A DNA stretch of 33,653 nt. Origin: Kiloniellaceae bacterium. Its GTDB lineage: Bacteria > Pseudomonadota > Alphaproteobacteria > Kiloniellales > J153. Under the pieces are notes generated by a model. The model made no database searches. It had not been told where the DNA came from and was given only the letters and a program-made list of their open reading frames with translations. The stretch spans positions 1 to 33,653 of the forward strand of contig JAJFGN010000072.1 in NCBI GenBank assembly GCA_021776115.1. The letters run 5' to 3'. Positions 18,790 to 29,553 of this stretch are shown in pieces (the stretch's first letter is position 1; the number at the start of each line of letters is the position of its first letter). The position numbers were made by a program, and so were the translations under genes.

Positions 18790-19668
18790 ATGACCCAGGA
18801 CGGGGCGCTCCAAGCCGAGGGATTCCTGGAGCGCACTTACCATGCCCAGGACGGCCGGCGCCTTTATTACCGCGATTACGGCGACCCCTTAAGCACCTTG
18901 CCGCCGTTGCTGTGCCTAAGCGGCCTGACCCGCAATTCCAGGGATTTCGATGTCCTGGCGCGCCGCCTGGCCGGGCGGCGGCGGGTTGTTTGCCCGGATT
19001 ATCGGGGCCGGGGCCGCTCGGATTACGATTCGGACTGGCGCAAGTATGCGCCCAGAGAAACCTTGAGCGACGTGCGTCACTTGACCATAGCCGCGGACCT
19101 GCACCGGGTCGTGATCTGCGGCCTCTCGTTCGGCGGATTGCTCGCCATGGCCTTAGGTGTCGTCGCGCCCACGGCTTTGGCTGGGGTGATCCTCAATGAC
19201 GTCGGACCGGACCTGAACCCCGCCGGCGCCGAACGCATACTGGACTACATTGGCCGCGACCATCCGCAACCGGATTGGAAAACCGCGATCGCCACCATGC
19301 GCCAGACCTTCCCGAATTTGTCCTATGAGACCGAGGAAGACTGGCGGCGTTTCACGGAAGGGACCTTTCGCGAAGGCGCGGACGGACTGTTGCACGTCGA
19401 TTACGACGTCAATCTGGTACGGCCCTTGCGCGAGACCCATGAACAAGAGGATATTTGGCGTCTATTCGCGGCGCTGCGCCGAGTTCCAGTCCTGGTCCTA
19501 CGTGGCGGCGAATCCGATGTACTGAGCGAGGAAACGGTCGAAAAAATGGCTCGGGTCAAACCCGACCTGATGCACGTGACCTTGGCCGGCGTCGGCCACG
19601 CACCATCCCTGAACGAACCTGAATCGGAGCGCGCAATCGATGAATTCCTCCGACGTATCGACACCTGA
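18790..19668 (+). CDS. alpha/beta hydrolase
   Basis: A hydrolase of 292 residues (294 if ATG 18784 is used). The AAGGAG site at 18776-18781 favours ATG 18790. The oxyanion region is LLCLSGLTRNSRDFD, the nucleophile elbow is ICGLSFGGLLA (Ser), an Asp follows in LRGGESDVLS, and the catalytic His is in GVGHAPSLNEPE. No signal peptide is seen, so it is probably cytoplasmic. It overlaps the next gene by 29 bp and follows the HAD gene closely, suggesting one operon. The substrate is unknown; similar proteins are often annotated as esterases or C-C bond hydrolases. Confidence 0.87.
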   Translation: MTQDGALQAEGFLERTYHAQDGRRLYYRDYGDPLSTLPPLLCLSGLTRNSRDFDVLARRLAGRRRVVCPDYRGRGRSDYDSDWRKYAPRETLSDVRHLTIAADLHRVVICGLSFGGLLAMALGVVAPTALAGVILNDVGPDLNPAGAERILDYIGRDHPQPDWKTAIATMRQTFPNLSYETEEDWRRFTEGTFREGADGLLHVDYDVNLVRPLRETHEQEDIWRLFAALRRVPVLVLRGGESDVLSEETVEKMARVKPDLMHVTLAGVGHAPSLNEPESERAIDEFLRRIDT

Positions 19669-20668
19669 GGCGCCACTGCCGGCGCCCCCTAGCTATGAGG
19701 ACATTCTCGCGGCCGCGGATCGTCTGGCTGGCAAGGCTATTATGACACCGCTGCTGGAATCGCATGCCCTCAACGCGCGGGTCGGCGGGCGGATTCTGAT
19801 CAAACCGGAAACCTTGCAGAGGACGGGGTCGTTTAAGTTTCGCGGGGCTTACAACCGAGTTAGCTTGATCCCGCCAACCGAACGCGCGGCCGGCGTGGTC
19901 GCCTATTCCTCGGGGAATCATGCCCAGGGGGTCGCGGCGGCGGCAGCTCTCTACGGCATTCCCGCGACCATCGTCATGCCGGCCGACGCACCGGCGATCA
20001 AGATCGCCAACACACGCGGCTATGGCGCCAAGGTTGAGCTCTACGAGCGCTCCAGCGAATCGCGCGAAGCCCGCGCCGAAGTCATCGCGGCCGAGTTAGG
20101 CGCGACCATCGTGCGCCCCTATGACGATTCCGGAATCATGGCCGGGCAAGGCACCTGCGGCCTGGAGATCGCCCGCCAGGCGGAACAACTTGGCGCGCAC
20201 CTGGATGCTCTGCTGGTGTGTTGCGGCGGCGGCGGACTGACGTCGGGCTGTGCGATCGCCCTGGCTGAAATGAGTCCGCAAACGAAAGTGTATTCTGTGG
20301 AGCCGGAAGGCTTTGACGATACCCGGCGCTCGCTCGAGGGCGGCGAACGGGTCGCCAATCTGCCCGGACAAGAATCGTTTTGCGACGCGCTCTTGTCGCC
20401 GACTCCCGGGGCGCTCACCTTCTCGGTCAACCGGCGGCTTCTGGCCGGCGGAATTGCGGTCAGCGATGCAGAGGTAGCGGCCGCGATGGCCTATGCTTTT
20501 TCGACCTTGAAGCTGGTGGTGGAGCCTGGCGGCGCCGTGTCCCTCGCGGCCTTGCTTGCCGGAAAGATAGATGCGCGCGACAAGACTCTCGCGCTCACAT
20601 TATCCGGGGGTAACGTCGACCCGGAAACTCACGCCAGGGCGGTTGCCGCCGGATCGGCGCTAAATTAG
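19640..20668 (+). CDS. PLP-dependent threonine/serine dehydratase
   Basis: A fold-type II PLP enzyme of 342 residues that deaminates threonine or serine to the 2-oxoacid. The PLP Schiff-base Lys66 is in TGSFKFRGAYNR, SSGNHAQGVA forms the substrate loop, and the PLP phosphate-binding glycine loop is CCGGGGLTSG. There is no C-terminal ACT-like regulatory domain, so it resembles catabolic dehydratases or serine racemase-type enzymes rather than feedback-regulated IlvA. It overlaps the preceding hydrolase by 29 bp and ends 3 bp from the convergent bactofilin stop. Confidence 0.9.
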   Translation: MNSSDVSTPEAPLPAPPSYEDILAAADRLAGKAIMTPLLESHALNARVGGRILIKPETLQRTGSFKFRGAYNRVSLIPPTERAAGVVAYSSGNHAQGVAAAAALYGIPATIVMPADAPAIKIANTRGYGAKVELYERSSESREARAEVIAAELGATIVRPYDDSGIMAGQGTCGLEIARQAEQLGAHLDALLVCCGGGGLTSGCAIALAEMSPQTKVYSVEPEGFDDTRRSLEGGERVANLPGQESFCDALLSPTPGALTFSVNRRLLAGGIAVSDAEVAAAMAYAFSTLKLVVEPGGAVSLAALLAGKIDARDKTLALTLSGGNVDPETHARAVAAGSALN

Positions 20669-20671
20669 GCT

Positions 20672-21196
20672 TTAGGCCCGATAACCGCTGTAGTTTTGAG
20701 AAGAGCTCGCGCCCGCGCCGGGAGCCCCCGATGAGGCCGTGCCAGAGGGTGCGGAACCCGCATTCGCCGACTTGCTGCCAGCCGGAGCCTGAACCGCGGC
20801 GACCGCCTTTTCCAAGCGGGTCAATCTGCCGCTGACCGAGGCGCCGGCCTCCATCGCAATCGATTGATGGCCGATGTCGCCGTCGACACGCGCGCTTTTC
20901 GCCAAGGTCACGTCGTTGGCCTTGATCTCACCTGCCACGGTTCCGTAAATGCGCACGGTGTTGGCGAGGATCGCACCCTGGACAAGGGCCCCTTGGCCAA
21001 CCGTGACCTGGCGGCTTGTGATATCGCCTTCCACGGTGCCGTCGATTTGCAGGTCACCCGCGCTCGCCAAGTTTCCGGTGATCTTGAGATCGGCGCTAAT
21101 GATCGACGGGGCCGCGTTGATCACCGCACCGTCGGATGAGGTCGCCGATCCGCCGTGAGAGCTAGCGGAGGCCGACTTGTTACCCTTTGAAAACAT
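20672..21196 (-). CDS. bactofilin (polymer-forming cytoskeletal protein)
   Basis: A 174-residue bactofilin (DUF583), which self-assembles into nucleotide-free filaments at the inner membrane and positions cell-wall enzymes. The beta-helix core covers about residues 30-130, with repeats such as SADLKITGNLASAGDLQIDG, TVEGDITSRQVTVGQGA and EIKANDVTLAKSARVDGDI. It is flanked by low-complexity Ser/Gly/Ala tails. Its start overlaps the 3' end of the upstream M23 peptidase gene by 17 bp, implying co-expression. Confidence 0.93.
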   Translation of the reverse strand: MFSKGNKSASASSHGGSATSSDGAVINAAPSIISADLKITGNLASAGDLQIDGTVEGDITSRQVTVGQGALVQGAILANTVRIYGTVAGEIKANDVTLAKSARVDGDIGHQSIAMEAGASVSGRLTRLEKAVAAVQAPAGSKSANAGSAPSGTASSGAPGAGASSSQNYSGYRA

Positions 21197-22790
21197 GGTT
21201 GCCTGCCTTTAGGAATTTCATGGGGTTCTGCGCTCTTCCCTTAAAGCGCACTTCATAGTGAACGTGGGGGCCCGTACTGCGACCGGAGCTGCCGACCAGC
21301 CCTATTTTTTCGCGATTCCCGACTTCCTGGCCGACCTTAACCAGCATCTTGCGCAAATGAGCATAGCGGGTGCGAACGCCGTATCCGTGATCTATCTCAA
21401 TCGTGCGCCCATAGCGACCACGCCAGCCGGCGAAGGCGACCTTGCCCGGCGCCGTCACATAAATGGGGGTCCCTGTGGGCGCGGCAAGATCGGCGCCCGC
21501 GTGCTTAGCCTTGCGCCCGTTAACGGGGTCCCGCCGCTCGCCATATCTGCTGCTGATACGATATTGATCGAGCGGCATCGTCAGCGGCAAGCTGCGCACG
21601 ATATCTTGCAACGCAGTCCAACGATCGATCTGTTGATCGAGCGTAGTCACAGAAGCTTCAAGCTGAAAGCTGGGTTCGAACGCCGCCGGATCGTTCTCGA
21701 CCGGCACGAAGGGACCGCCTTGACCCAAGGTGCCGTCGGGCGAGTTCTTCAACATAGTGGCGACATCCAAGCCCGTCATGCTAACGGTCTTCTCAATCAT
21801 ATCCACGCTGAGTTGCGTTTGCTCACTCAAGCGGCCGATGACGCTTTGCCCCGCATCGCGCAGATCGACCAGACGTTGTTCCAGGCCGCCGACCCGCTGT
21901 TCAAGATAGTCGCGCTTATCGTTCAGTTCAGTGTTCTTGTCGATGGCCTTCGACAAGGCGTTGTCCAGGGTCGCGACGCGGTTCTTTAGCTCTTCCTGGC
22001 GTACAGATTCCTGCGCCCTTTCGGTCTGCAATTCGGCGATATTGCTTTCGAGCTGGGCCTTCGCCTGGGCCAAGCCGTCTTTCTCTGCCTGCGTCACGCC
22101 GAGCCGTTCGTTCAAGCCGGCCATCTGGATATCGATGTCACGCTTCGCGCGCGCGGCCTCGGCCAATTCGCGCTCGACGTCCACAAGGCGCTGATTCAGG
22201 CGCTCGCGCGCCGCCGCCACTTGGTCTCGCTCGGCCTTGGACGCGTCGACCAGCGAGCGCATCTTGGTAACCTGGGACTGCAAGGAAATGTTGCGGTTAG
22301 CGATATCGCGCAGGTCGGTCTCAAAGCGCTGCATTTTGGTCCGCAGCCCGTCTCTCGCGACGACGACACGCGCGTGCTCGGTCGTCGATTCCTTGAGCCG
22401 GTCCTCTGCTTTCGCCAACTCCTGGCGGCCCCCTGGGCTGCTTTCCAGGACCGAAAGCAGATATTCCTGGTTGTCCTCCAGGTCCCGCGTAATGCGGGCG
22501 AACTGATCGTGATACTCGCCGACCTCAGACAAGAGATCGAAATACGCGAGTTGATGCCGCCCGATCTCCGCGTCCTTGGACGAGAGAACGATGCGTTGGA
22601 CCACGAAGCTGCCGCTCGCGAAAACGACCCATCCGACAGCCAGTACACCCACCGTCGCGGCGAGGCGTTGGGCCCGGACTGTAATTGGGAAATGGTGGAA
22701 CCGGTCGCCGGAACGGAAGAAGACCTCCCGTGGGACGAAAGCGTCCTCGAAAATCTTCCGAAGAGATTGCCGTAAGTTTCCGAACTTCAA
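21180..22790 (-). CDS. membrane-anchored M23 (LytM) peptidoglycan peptidase with coiled coil
   Basis: A cell-wall DD-endopeptidase candidate of 536 residues. A cytoplasmic N-terminus leads to one transmembrane segment (about residues 44-66, AATVGVLAVGWVVFASGSF). A long periplasmic coiled coil follows (about residues 85-320, many Glu/Lys/Gln heptads). The C-terminal M23 domain has all zinc and catalytic residues: His430 and Asp434 (HAGAD), His478 (YAHL), and His509/His511 (GPHVHYEV). It is therefore probably an active peptidase, unlike EnvC or NlpD, which lack metal ligands. It is operonic with bactofilin, an arrangement known in alphaproteobacteria where bactofilin recruits such enzymes to shape the cell. 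Confidence 0.93.
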   Translation of the reverse strand: MKFGNLRQSLRKIFEDAFVPREVFFRSGDRFHHFPITVRAQRLAATVGVLAVGWVVFASGSFVVQRIVLSSKDAEIGRHQLAYFDLLSEVGEYHDQFARITRDLEDNQEYLLSVLESSPGGRQELAKAEDRLKESTTEHARVVVARDGLRTKMQRFETDLRDIANRNISLQSQVTKMRSLVDASKAERDQVAAARERLNQRLVDVERELAEAARAKRDIDIQMAGLNERLGVTQAEKDGLAQAKAQLESNIAELQTERAQESVRQEELKNRVATLDNALSKAIDKNTELNDKRDYLEQRVGGLEQRLVDLRDAGQSVIGRLSEQTQLSVDMIEKTVSMTGLDVATMLKNSPDGTLGQGGPFVPVENDPAAFEPSFQLEASVTTLDQQIDRWTALQDIVRSLPLTMPLDQYRISSRYGERRDPVNGRKAKHAGADLAAPTGTPIYVTAPGKVAFAGWRGRYGRTIEIDHGYGVRTRYAHLRKMLVKVGQEVGNREKIGLVGSSGRSTGPHVHYEVRFKGRAQNPMKFLKAGNHVFKG

Positions 22791-23156
22791 CCGATTTCCC
22801 CCTCTCGGAACCGCAGACTCTGGAGGCGAGTGTTGCGGCCAGCTGTCAAGTGAAACACCGGCGGCAGCCCATGCGCCCCAGTGCCGTTTTTTAGGTAAGG
22901 TGTTCCCTCCCGGGCCCCAATCCTGTGGGCCTCGGTCAACTTTTCGTTGACCGCAATGTTCCCTCGCTGCGGGCGAAAACCCTACCGATCACAATATACC
23001 GAGACAAGTCTTAACTGTTTCCAAAGGACGCCCGAACGCCCCATTAACATCGAAAGAGATATCTAGACTTTTTTATATTTTTCAAATAGTTACATCGTTA
23101 ACGTTCGGTAATGTCACAATATTAACTCAGGCTTGGCACGGGCCGCACGCCGGGCC
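22791..23156. other. 366-bp intergenic region with AT-rich promoter stretch and hairpin
   Basis: No gene is seen between the M23 start and the thiE end. Positions 22990-23125 are conspicuously AT-rich against the GC-rich background and probably carry the M23-bactofilin promoter on the minus strand. An 8-bp stem, CGGTCAAC/GTTGACCG (22933-22953, loop TTTTC), lies in the expected leader. No T-run follows it on either strand, so it is not a standard terminator. No confident -35/-10 pair can be named. Confidence 0.55.
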
Positions 23157-26033
<2,877 letters not shown>

Positions 26034-26039
26034 GGTACG

Positions 26040-26118
26040 GCTCCCTTCGCTGGCATAACCCAGATCAGGTTCGATGGGTGTGTTCTCAGCCAGCGCAAGG
26101 CGCGCCGGCACCCCAGCT
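26040..26118 (-). promoter_or_regulatory. TPP riboswitch (THI element)
   Basis: On the minus strand, immediately upstream of thiO, the leader contains the THI-box landmarks in order: GGGGTGCC, GCTGGCTGAGAACACACCC, GAACCTGATCTGGGTTATGC and CAGCGAAGGGA. These match the conserved P2-J2/4-P4-P5 core. The element ends only about 7 nt from the thiO ATG, so it probably controls translation initiation by masking the ribosome-binding region when thiamine pyrophosphate is bound. It explains regulation of the whole thiO-S-G-E set. Confidence 0.95.
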
Positions 26119-26236
26119 CAATCCTGTAGCTAGTCTATAATAAGAGAGGTGCAAGTGGCTAGAGAAACGATAGCGCGGTACGGTGGCCCAGGGCATGGAA
26201 ACCGACCGGGCACCGGCCTGCAACGCCGCGCCGAAG

Positions 26237-27161
26237 TTATCGGTGGCCCATCAGCTCACTGACATGAGCGGCGCCGGCCTGGGCCACGGCTTCTGGGTCG
26301 TATCCGCCTTCGAGCACCGAGACCAACCGCCCCCCGCAACATGCCTTGGCCACGGCCATGAGTTCGCGTGTCAGCCATGCGAAATCGGCGTTCACAAGGC
26401 GCTGATCGCCAAGCGGGTCGCGCTTGTGTGCGTCGAAGCCGGCGGAGACGAAGAGCAGCTCCGGCGCGAACTCCATTAACCGGGGAACAATCTTGTCTTT
26501 GAAGGCCTGGCAAAAGTCTTCGGCCGAGGTTTTGCGGCCCAGCGGGACATTGACGATGTTGCCAGCCCCGGTCTCGCTGCTGGCCCCGGTCTTGGGGAAG
26601 ATCAAAGATTGGTGAATCGAGGCAACCATCACGTTGGGATCGGCCCGGAAGATCGTCTGGGTTCCGTTGCCGTGGTGAACGTCGATATCGACGACGGCAA
26701 CACGCTTGAGGCCATGAACCTGGCGCGCCTGCTCGACGCCGACAGCGACATTGTTGAATATGCAAAAACCCATGGTGTTGTTCACCGCCGCATGATGGCC
26801 GGGCGGGCGCACGGCGCAAAAGGCGTTCTGCGCCTCGCCACTCAGCACCGCATCGACCGCGGCGCAGACCGCGCCGGCCGCGCGCCGCGCCGAGCGAGCC
26901 CGGCGACATCACGGTATCCGGCGCAATTTTGGCTTCGCCCGCGGTCGGCGAGGTATTGAAGACCTTCGAGATATAGGACAGGTCGTGGGCGCGCGCGAGC
27001 TGGTCATGTTCCGCGCAGGGCGCGCTGCGCCACTCCAATCCGCCGAATTCGGGCGCCTCCAGGCGGGCCAGCAATCCTCGGAGGCGCTCTGCCGACTCTG
27101 GATGACCCGCGCCCGTATCGTGCCCGAGGCAGGCGGGGTGCGAATAGAGAAACGTTGTCAT
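26237..27161 (-). pseudogene. histone deacetylase family gene, frameshifted
   Basis: A zinc-dependent HDAC / acetylpolyamine amidohydrolase family gene that is open in two frames. The N-terminal part starts at ATG 27161 (MTTFLYSHPACLGHDTGAGH) and runs to PDTVMSPGSL. After that the correct sequence continues in another frame (AAGAVCAAVDAVLSGEAQ). The break lies near 26890-26905, in a very GC-rich run. All catalytic motifs lie in the downstream frame: RPPGHHA, DIDVHHGNGTQ, SAGFDAHKRDPLG and LEGGYD. An ATG at 26848 could start a 203-residue C-terminal piece. Either a sequencing or assembly indel or a real inactivating mutation would explain it. The start overlaps the acetyltransferase stop (ATGA). 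Confidence 0.8.
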
Positions 27162-27787
27162 CGCGCACCGCCCTGGGCCGAACGGTCCTTCGGTTTCTCG
27201 CCCCGTGGCAGGCACCAGGGCCGGGACCGCCTATCGCCCGTGCGGCAGAACTCGCATTGGAGCTTGATCTGACCCATGTGGTTTGCGATCTGGGTCTCGC
27301 AATTCTTCAGGAAAGCCTCGCGGGCCTCGCCATCGACAACAACGTCGGAAATCGGCGCGCCGGTTGCCTGCGGGTCGTTGAACCCAAGCCGGCGTAACAG
27401 GCACACGGTCCCGGGATGTACCGAATGAGCGTAGATCTGGACGATGTTGAGCGCCGTATCCGCGACGAGGTCGGCGAATGCCTGGGTGACAAGTAAACCC
27501 GCCAATCCCCGCCGGCGCAGGCGGTCGTCGACGACGACGGAATCCAGTTTCAGGACGCGCTGGGCCTTGTCCTGCGCCGAGCGGTAAATATGGAAGCAAG
27601 CGACCGCGCAGAGGGTGTCGCATCCCCAGAGACCGAACAGCATGCGGTCGCAGTCGTCCGGCTTGGCGACGCCACCGTCGAGCGACGTCTGGATCGGTCC
27701 GACCTCGGGCGAGGTCGCGTGATGCCTAGCGAATGCCCGGAAGTCCTCCGGCGAGATTTCCGCTATCCTTGACCCGTCTTTTGCCAT
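27158..27787 (-). CDS. GNAT family N-acetyltransferase
   Basis: A putative acetyl-CoA-dependent acetyltransferase of 209 residues. The acetyl-CoA site is in LDSVVVDDRLRRRGLAGLLV, with the R/Q-x-x-G-x-G/A pattern represented by RRRGLAG. It is followed by VQIYAHSVHPGTVCLLRRLGF, a typical end of the fold. The extreme C-terminus carries Cys residues in CETQ, CEFC and PWC followed by a basic tail, outside the usual fold. Its stop overlaps the start of the HDAC-family gene, so acetylation and deacetylation enzymes appear translationally coupled. The substrate is unknown. Confidence 0.82.
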   Translation of the reverse strand: MAKDGSRIAEISPEDFRAFARHHATSPEVGPIQTSLDGGVAKPDDCDRMLFGLWGCDTLCAVACFHIYRSAQDKAQRVLKLDSVVVDDRLRRRGLAGLLVTQAFADLVADTALNIVQIYAHSVHPGTVCLLRRLGFNDPQATGAPISDVVVDGEAREAFLKNCETQIANHMGQIKLQCEFCRTGDRRSRPWCLPRGEKPKDRSAQGGAR

Positions 27788-27882
27788 GACCGCCGCAGAA
27801 TTACGCTGATTGTAGGTTCACGCCCCACTATCCCTTGAAAGCCTTAAGCTGCCATAAAGGTTCGGTGCGGTGCCAATTCCAC

Positions 27883-28186
27883 CTAGTGAGGTGGAACAGA
27901 GATTGGTGGCCTTAAGTTCTCCCCGTCATCCCGGACACGATTTTCCTCCAAATCCATGCCCCCGCGAAAGCGGGGGTCTGATTTGGTTAGGAAAGTCAGT
28001 GATCCGGGATCCATCGCGCCGCAATCCGGGCATCGGACAAGCGGATACATGGATCCCGGATCGTAAGGCTCGCCTCCCGAAAATCGGGCGATTTTCGGGC
28101 TCACCCCCGATCCAGTCGGGGGCAGGCTCTAACGTCCGGGATGACGGCAATGAATTAGGGGGCGAACTTCAGTTCCACCACACTAG
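27883..28186 (-). repeat. nested-palindrome MITE-like element, copy 2 (inverted)
   Basis: A 304-bp element matching copy 1 at 1021-1301 in reverse orientation and bounded by CTAG at both ends. The right terminus CTAGTGTGGTGGAACTGAAG (read on the minus strand) is identical to the left terminus of copy 1. The internal GATCCGGGATCCAT / ATGGATCCCGGATC palindrome and the CCCCCGC hairpin are conserved. It differs by an additional hairpin, CCCCCGAT/ATCGGGGG-like, at 28104-28122. The flank just left of 27883 reads CCAATTCCACCTAG, itself similar to the element's end, so a remnant of another copy may adjoin. It fills most of the 516-bp gap between the GNAT and DMT genes; nothing else is seen there. Confidence 0.75.
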
Positions 28187-28303
28187 GCCATGCTCCGCGG
28201 GCGCGTCATCGAGCAGCCCTTGCAAGCATCCGGGTCCTGATCTACTGCCAAATACCCAGGGTCAGGGAACAATCGGGAGACGGCGCCGGCAAGGCGGGGA
28301 ACG

Positions 28304-29311
28304 ATGAGGAGTCCGGTGCAAGACAATCAGTCGGTGAGCGCGGTAGCGCTGGCCAATCCCGCCAGCAACTTTCTGGGGACCGCCTGCGTCATCGGCGCGG
28401 TCGTCACCTTTACTACCCAGGACTCGGCGATCAAGTGGATAAGCGGCGACTATCCGCTGCACGAGATCATTTTTGCCCGCGCCCTGGTGGCGCTCACGCT
28501 GACGCTCGCCATCCTGGTGCCCCTGGAAGGCGGATACCGCAATTTGCGCACCAAGCGCCTGCCGCTTCACCTTCTGCGCGGGCTGGCGGTGGTGATCGCA
28601 AACATGACCTTCTTTACCGGTCTCGCGACCCTGCCGCTGGGTGAGGCGACGGCGGTTTTCTTCGTCGCGCCGCTTCTCATTACCGCCCTTTCGGTGCCGC
28701 TCCTGGGCGAGCGCGTCGGGCCGCACCGCTGGTTCGCTATTCTGGTCGGCCTTACCGGAGTTGCGGTGATGCTGCGTCCCGGTACCGACGGCTTTCATTT
28801 GGCCTTTCTGCTGCCTCTGACCGCCGCTCTGGCCTATGCCTTGCTGCAGATCATGACCCGCAAGCTCGGGATCGCCGAGAAGGCGTCGACCATGGCCTTT
28901 TACATCCAACTCACCTTCGTGGCGGTCAGCGGCACGATTGGCCTCACCCTGGGCGATGGGGTGTTGGCCGGCAGCGGCAACCCAAGTTTGGAGTTCTTGC
29001 TGCGGGCCTGGGTTTGGCCGAGTCCCGAAGACGCCCTCCTCATGCTCGCGATCGGTTGTCTGAGCGGCCTGGGGGGATATCTGATCAGCCAGGCTTACCG
29101 GATTTCGGAAGCCGCCCTGGTGGCGCCCTTCGAGTACGCGGCCCTGCCTCTGGCGGTCTTTTGGAGCGTTTTTCTCTGGGGCGACTGGCCGGATCCGATC
29201 GCCTGGCTTGGCATCGCCCTTATCGCCGGTGCCGGCCTCTACACCTTTTACCGCGAGACCGTGCGCGGCCGCAGAATCGTCCTCAGGCGGCCGATATTTC
29301 GCAACAGATAG
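28304..29311 (+). CDS. EamA/DMT family transporter
   Basis: An inner-membrane transporter of 335 residues with about ten hydrophobic segments in two homologous halves (EamA repeats), as in the drug/metabolite transporter superfamily. Visible landmarks are the conserved ARALVALTLTLAI, TFFTGLATLPLGEATAVFFVAPLL at the end of repeat 1, and SQAYRISEAALVAPFEYAALPLAVFW at the equivalent place in repeat 2. The C-terminus is basic and cytoplasmic. It stands alone between the MITE-like copy and the AT-rich island. Substrate prediction from sequence is unreliable for this family. Confidence 0.92.
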   Translation: MRSPVQDNQSVSAVALANPASNFLGTACVIGAVVTFTTQDSAIKWISGDYPLHEIIFARALVALTLTLAILVPLEGGYRNLRTKRLPLHLLRGLAVVIANMTFFTGLATLPLGEATAVFFVAPLLITALSVPLLGERVGPHRWFAILVGLTGVAVMLRPGTDGFHLAFLLPLTAALAYALLQIMTRKLGIAEKASTMAFYIQLTFVAVSGTIGLTLGDGVLAGSGNPSLEFLLRAWVWPSPEDALLMLAIGCLSGLGGYLISQAYRISEAALVAPFEYAALPLAVFWSVFLWGDWPDPIAWLGIALIAGAGLYTFYRETVRGRRIVLRRPIFRNR

Positions 29312-29521
29312 GGGGCTTCCACAACACGATAGCTTAACGTGACACCGCCGTCGGCCCACACCTGGTTTCACCCTGACGGAACTAATTCCAATTACCCACA
29401 CCTTCACATAATATATATACTTCAATTGGTTATACCTAAAAAGCTAGGTTTGACCGCATTTCGACGCTAGAAAAAAGGCGATTTTTTTAAGGCCGGCTTT
29501 TCGCTAAGTCAAACGGAAGAC

Positions 29522-29536
29522 CTATACATTGTATAG
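29522..29536. promoter_or_regulatory. perfect palindrome upstream of sigma-like gene (possible operator)
   Basis: CTATAC-ATT-GTATAG is a perfect 6-3-6 inverted repeat ending 17 nt before ATG 29554, within an AT-rich leader (29390-29553). Its position and symmetry suit a dimeric regulator, possibly the downstream helix-turn-helix protein itself. That link is inference. The preceding 29405-29450 region is AT-rich enough to hold a promoter, but I cannot assign -35/-10 boxes with confidence. Confidence 0.45.
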
Positions 29537-29553
29537 AAAGTGGAACACCCTCA

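Noticed and set aside
20668-20672. Intrinsic terminator between the convergent dehydratase and bactofilin genes
   Set aside because: Only 3 bp separate the stops and no stem plus T-run is present.
23030-23125. Several TTAA words suggesting CtrA sites
   Set aside because: The spacing does not match TTAA-N7-TTAA, and AT-rich DNA yields such words by chance.
28262-29425. 387-codon open frame on the minus strand
   Set aside because: It is antisense to the DMT transporter, whose hydrophobic repeats are unmistakable. The antisense protein is a hydrophilic Gln/Arg/Gly-rich shadow.
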